From NCBI GenBank assembly GCA_023415335.1, contig JAEZLD010000096.1:1-6399 (forward strand): DNA of 6,399 nt. Reading direction: 5' to 3'. Every line of letters begins with the position of its first letter. The stretch's first letter is position 1. The notes under the pieces were generated by a model, which made no database searches, was not told where the DNA came from, and was given only the letters and a program-made list of their open reading frames with translations. This document shows, piece after piece, positions 4,535-6,399 of the stretch. This DNA is from Bacillota bacterium. Lineage in GTDB: Bacteria > Bacillota > Clostridia > Clostridiales > Caloramatoraceae. A program made the translations under genes and the position numbers.

Positions 4535-4546
4535 ATAAGTTTTAAA

Positions 4547-6399
4547 TTATTTTGCTTCCTTAGAAGGTGCTACCTGCTCCTTGCTTTCATTCTGCTGTTT
4601 TGCAGCCTCCTCCTTTTTATTTTCCTCGTTGATAGACTTCATTATATTTTCCTTTATTCGGCTTACCTTCTCGTCAGAGACTCCCCCATCTGCATTCTGG
4701 AGTGATACCCCAAGCTTTTCACTTATAAGCAGTGTAAGCAGCATGTCAAATGCATTTATGTTGGATTGGTGCCCGTCTCCCCCCATGCTTATTACTGTCT
4801 TAGGCACTATGTCTATTCCTGTCTTTTCAATAGCAGAGGTAAACCTGTTCATAATATCCTGGGTTACCTGGTACTGTGGCCCTCCATATGCCCTTACCTG
4901 TTCCTCTACAGCAATAGCCTTTCCTATTCCGACCCTTGCTTCCCTTTCAGCCTCTGCCTCAGCTATGGCCTTTATCTTGGCTGCATCCTGCAGTGACCTC
5001 TGGTACTCTGCCTTACCTTGGTTGCTTTGTATGTCTATGTTTATCTGTGATTCAGTAAGGAACCTCTGCTGCTCTGCCTTAGATTCTGCCTCCCTAAGCT
5101 CCCTTTCCTTGGCAGCTGCCTTCTCCTGCTGGGAGTAGGTTTCTATCTTTTCTACTGCTATCTGCCTTTCCCTCAACTGTGTAAGTATGAACTCTATTTT
5201 GTTGTCATTGGCCGAGGAGGATGGAGTTCCTATAAGTACCTCCTCAAGCTCCAGGTTGTAGTGGTCAAACTTAGCCTTCATCTCACTAGAGGCCGTTTGC
5301 TGTATCTCGTTTCTTTCCTGGATTATCTGAATCAAGGTTTTAGTCTGACCGATGTTTTTAAAGTATGCAGATACCATGGGGTCTAAGGTCTGATCAACCA
5401 GCATCTTTATGTCTCCGAACCTTTGTATAACCAGTGATGCCTTCCTATAGTCTATATGAAGCACAACTGAAAGAGGCAGAGATGGTTCAAAGGCATCCTT
5501 GGTTATAAGGCTAACCTCCTTCAGGTTCTCATCATATTTATGCACACCGCTCTGGTTACTTATCCACTTTAGTATTATGTTAGTTGTGGGGACCTTTACT
5601 ATTTTGCCTGCATAGGTGTTGAAGGCATACTTTCCAGGCATAAGCGGCTGCTGCCATACTCCCCTGCAGCCTTGCTCCACCAGCTCTCCATGCTTGTATA
5701 GATCTCCAGTGGAGTCTATTCCCTTAGGTCCTATATAGGATACTACAACACCTACAAACCCAACGTCTATTATAGTTTTGTCTATAAGCTCTACTGTTGC
5801 AAAAAGCCTGTTTATAAAATAGGTTCCCTCCACCAGCACCTGATGCTGCCTTCCCCTGAAGCCTCCTGCTATAAGGAATTTTTCCGGGTCCTGGAAGTTG
5901 TTGTGATAGGTCTCAGGCTTTGAGGCGTCATCTCCTACTGTAGGCGCAATTATATCATCCTTATTTAAGGACGGGCCATCATGGACAGTGACTATCCCCA
6001 CCTTGTCATCTGCTCCCTTTATAACTATGGGCTTAAAGCCTCCCCTTTCCTTAAGTCCTACTGCCATGGTGTTTATAAAGTTCTCCTCAGAGCGGTTTCC
6101 CATGGGCAGATAATATATCCTATCCTCAGTTATTACTATAAACTGTGCCAGATTGAATGCATAGGTTCCTTCGCGCACTATTCCTCTCTGTGGTCCCTTT
6201 TGTCCTCCATTTTGAAGAAAACCTCTTACGTTCTGGAAGTTGCTGCTTTCAAGCACTATCTTTCCTAAGGTCTGGGTAGGTGCCAGAGGCTGTCCGTCCC
6301 TTGCAAACACATATGCAATCTGTCCCTGGGATATGGTAACTAATGGAGCCATGTGCAGCTTATACATAAGAGGAGTGCGGAAGTGTATACCTCCTCTCA
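4547..6399 (-). CDS. SPFH/band 7 (flotillin-like) membrane-scaffold protein, N-terminus outside the window
   Basis: The frame is open to the right edge (RGGIHFRTPL precedes the first in-window ATG at 6367), and the sequence there already reads as family interior, so the start and probable N-terminal membrane anchor are missing; 616 codons are visible. Numbering from the 6367 Met: residues 17-258 contain three copies of a beta-rich module (see findings). About 285-400 resemble an SPFH/prohibitin-type domain (VVLHIDYRKASLVIQRFG, LDPMVSAYFKNIGQTKTL, ERNEIQ). Residues 395-495 form an Ala/Glu/Gln/Lys-rich coiled coil with the flotillin-like EAEAEREARVG. Residues 496-552 are the following conserved helical part (GGPQYQVTQDIMNRF, IDIVPKTVISMGG, NAFDMLLTLLISEKLG). 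The last 25 or so residues are a charged, disordered-looking Glu/Lys/Gln tail. Such proteins oligomerise at membranes and organise microdomains; a specific role cannot be assigned. The gene ends at its own terminator. Confidence 0.88.
   Translation of the reverse strand, partial: RGGIHFRTPLMYKLHMAPLVTISQGQIAYVFARDGQPLAPTQTLGKIVLESSNFQNVRGFLQNGGQKGPQRGIVREGTYAFNLAQFIVITEDRIYYLPMGNRSEENFINTMAVGLKERGGFKPIVIKGADDKVGIVTVHDGPSLNKDDIIAPTVGDDASKPETYHNNFQDPEKFLIAGGFRGRQHQVLVEGTYFINRLFATVELIDKTIIDVGFVGVVVSYIGPKGIDSTGDLYKHGELVEQGCRGVWQQPLMPGKYAFNTYAGKIVKVPTTNIILKWISNQSGVHKYDENLKEVSLITKDAFEPSLPLSVVLHIDYRKASLVIQRFGDIKMLVDQTLDPMVSAYFKNIGQTKTLIQIIQERNEIQQTASSEMKAKFDHYNLELEEVLIGTPSSSANDNKIEFILTQLRERQIAVEKIETYSQQEKAAAKERELREAESKAEQQRFLTESQINIDIQSNQGKAEYQRSLQDAAKIKAIAEAEAEREARVGIGKAIAVEEQVRAYGGPQYQVTQDIMNRFTSAIEKTGIDIVPKTVISMGGDGHQSNINAFDMLLTLLISEKLGVSLQNADGGVSDEKVSRIKENIMKSINEENKKEEAAKQQNESKEQVAPSKEAK

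Noticed and set aside
4581..5138. Long plus-strand open frame (185 codons) rich in Ser, Ala and Leu
   Set aside because: It is antisense to the Ala/Glu/Lys-rich coiled-coil part of the SPFH gene, whose codon bias suppresses stop codons on the opposite strand. It has no family resemblance and lacks a convincing ribosome binding site.

Overview
The window looks like chromosomal DNA of an anaerobic, probably endospore-forming Firmicute (Clostridia). The reasons are a Spo0E-like sporulation regulator, an Hcp with the N-terminal cysteine spacing of strict anaerobes, AT-rich intergenic DNA with near-consensus housekeeping promoters, strong AGGAGG-type ribosome binding sites, and a clear preference for AGG/AGA arginine codons. 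Every gene I can support lies on the minus strand, so transcription runs from high to low coordinates; long plus-strand frames are antisense shadows.

Layout in transcription order. (1) 6399-4547: a large SPFH/flotillin-like protein whose 5' end lies outside the window. It ends at a perfect 12-bp terminator hairpin (4501-4534). (2) 4422-2341: hcp (hybrid cluster protein, short form with all seven hybrid-cluster ligands) followed after 54 nt by an iron-sulfur protein with a cysteine-rich C-terminal half; probably one nitrosative/oxidative stress operon, closed by a terminator at 2304-2339. The SPFH terminator stem contains GGTAAC-N4-GTTACC centred about 41.5 bp upstream of the predicted hcp transcription start, so it may also be the binding site of a CRP/FNR-type activator such as HcpR. 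(3) 2303-2128: AT-rich intergenic DNA with three tandem 10-bp repeats and a promoter, followed by a 55-residue Spo0E-like gene (2127-1960). (4) 1923-1742: a perfect-consensus promoter, tRNA-Arg(CCU) with encoded CCA, and its terminator. (5) 1725-1442: a promoter and a structured leader of about 245 nt with an intrinsic terminator just before an MFS transporter gene (1441-293). An antiterminator arm, two further long-range pairings and a possible pentapeptide reading frame make this a candidate attenuator or riboswitch. (6) 290-1: a promoter and the first 76 codons of tadA, the tRNA adenosine deaminase, which runs off the left edge.

The genes look like several small independent transcription units. 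Functionally, Hcp and its iron-sulfur partner would handle NO/hydroxylamine; the Spo0E-like protein would tune Spo0A phosphorylation; tRNA-Arg(CCU) reads the AGG codon favoured here; TadA makes inosine-34 in tRNA-Arg(ACG). The most interesting observations are the dual-use terminator/operator before hcp, the unassigned switching leader of the MFS gene, and a three-fold repeated module in front of the SPFH domain.
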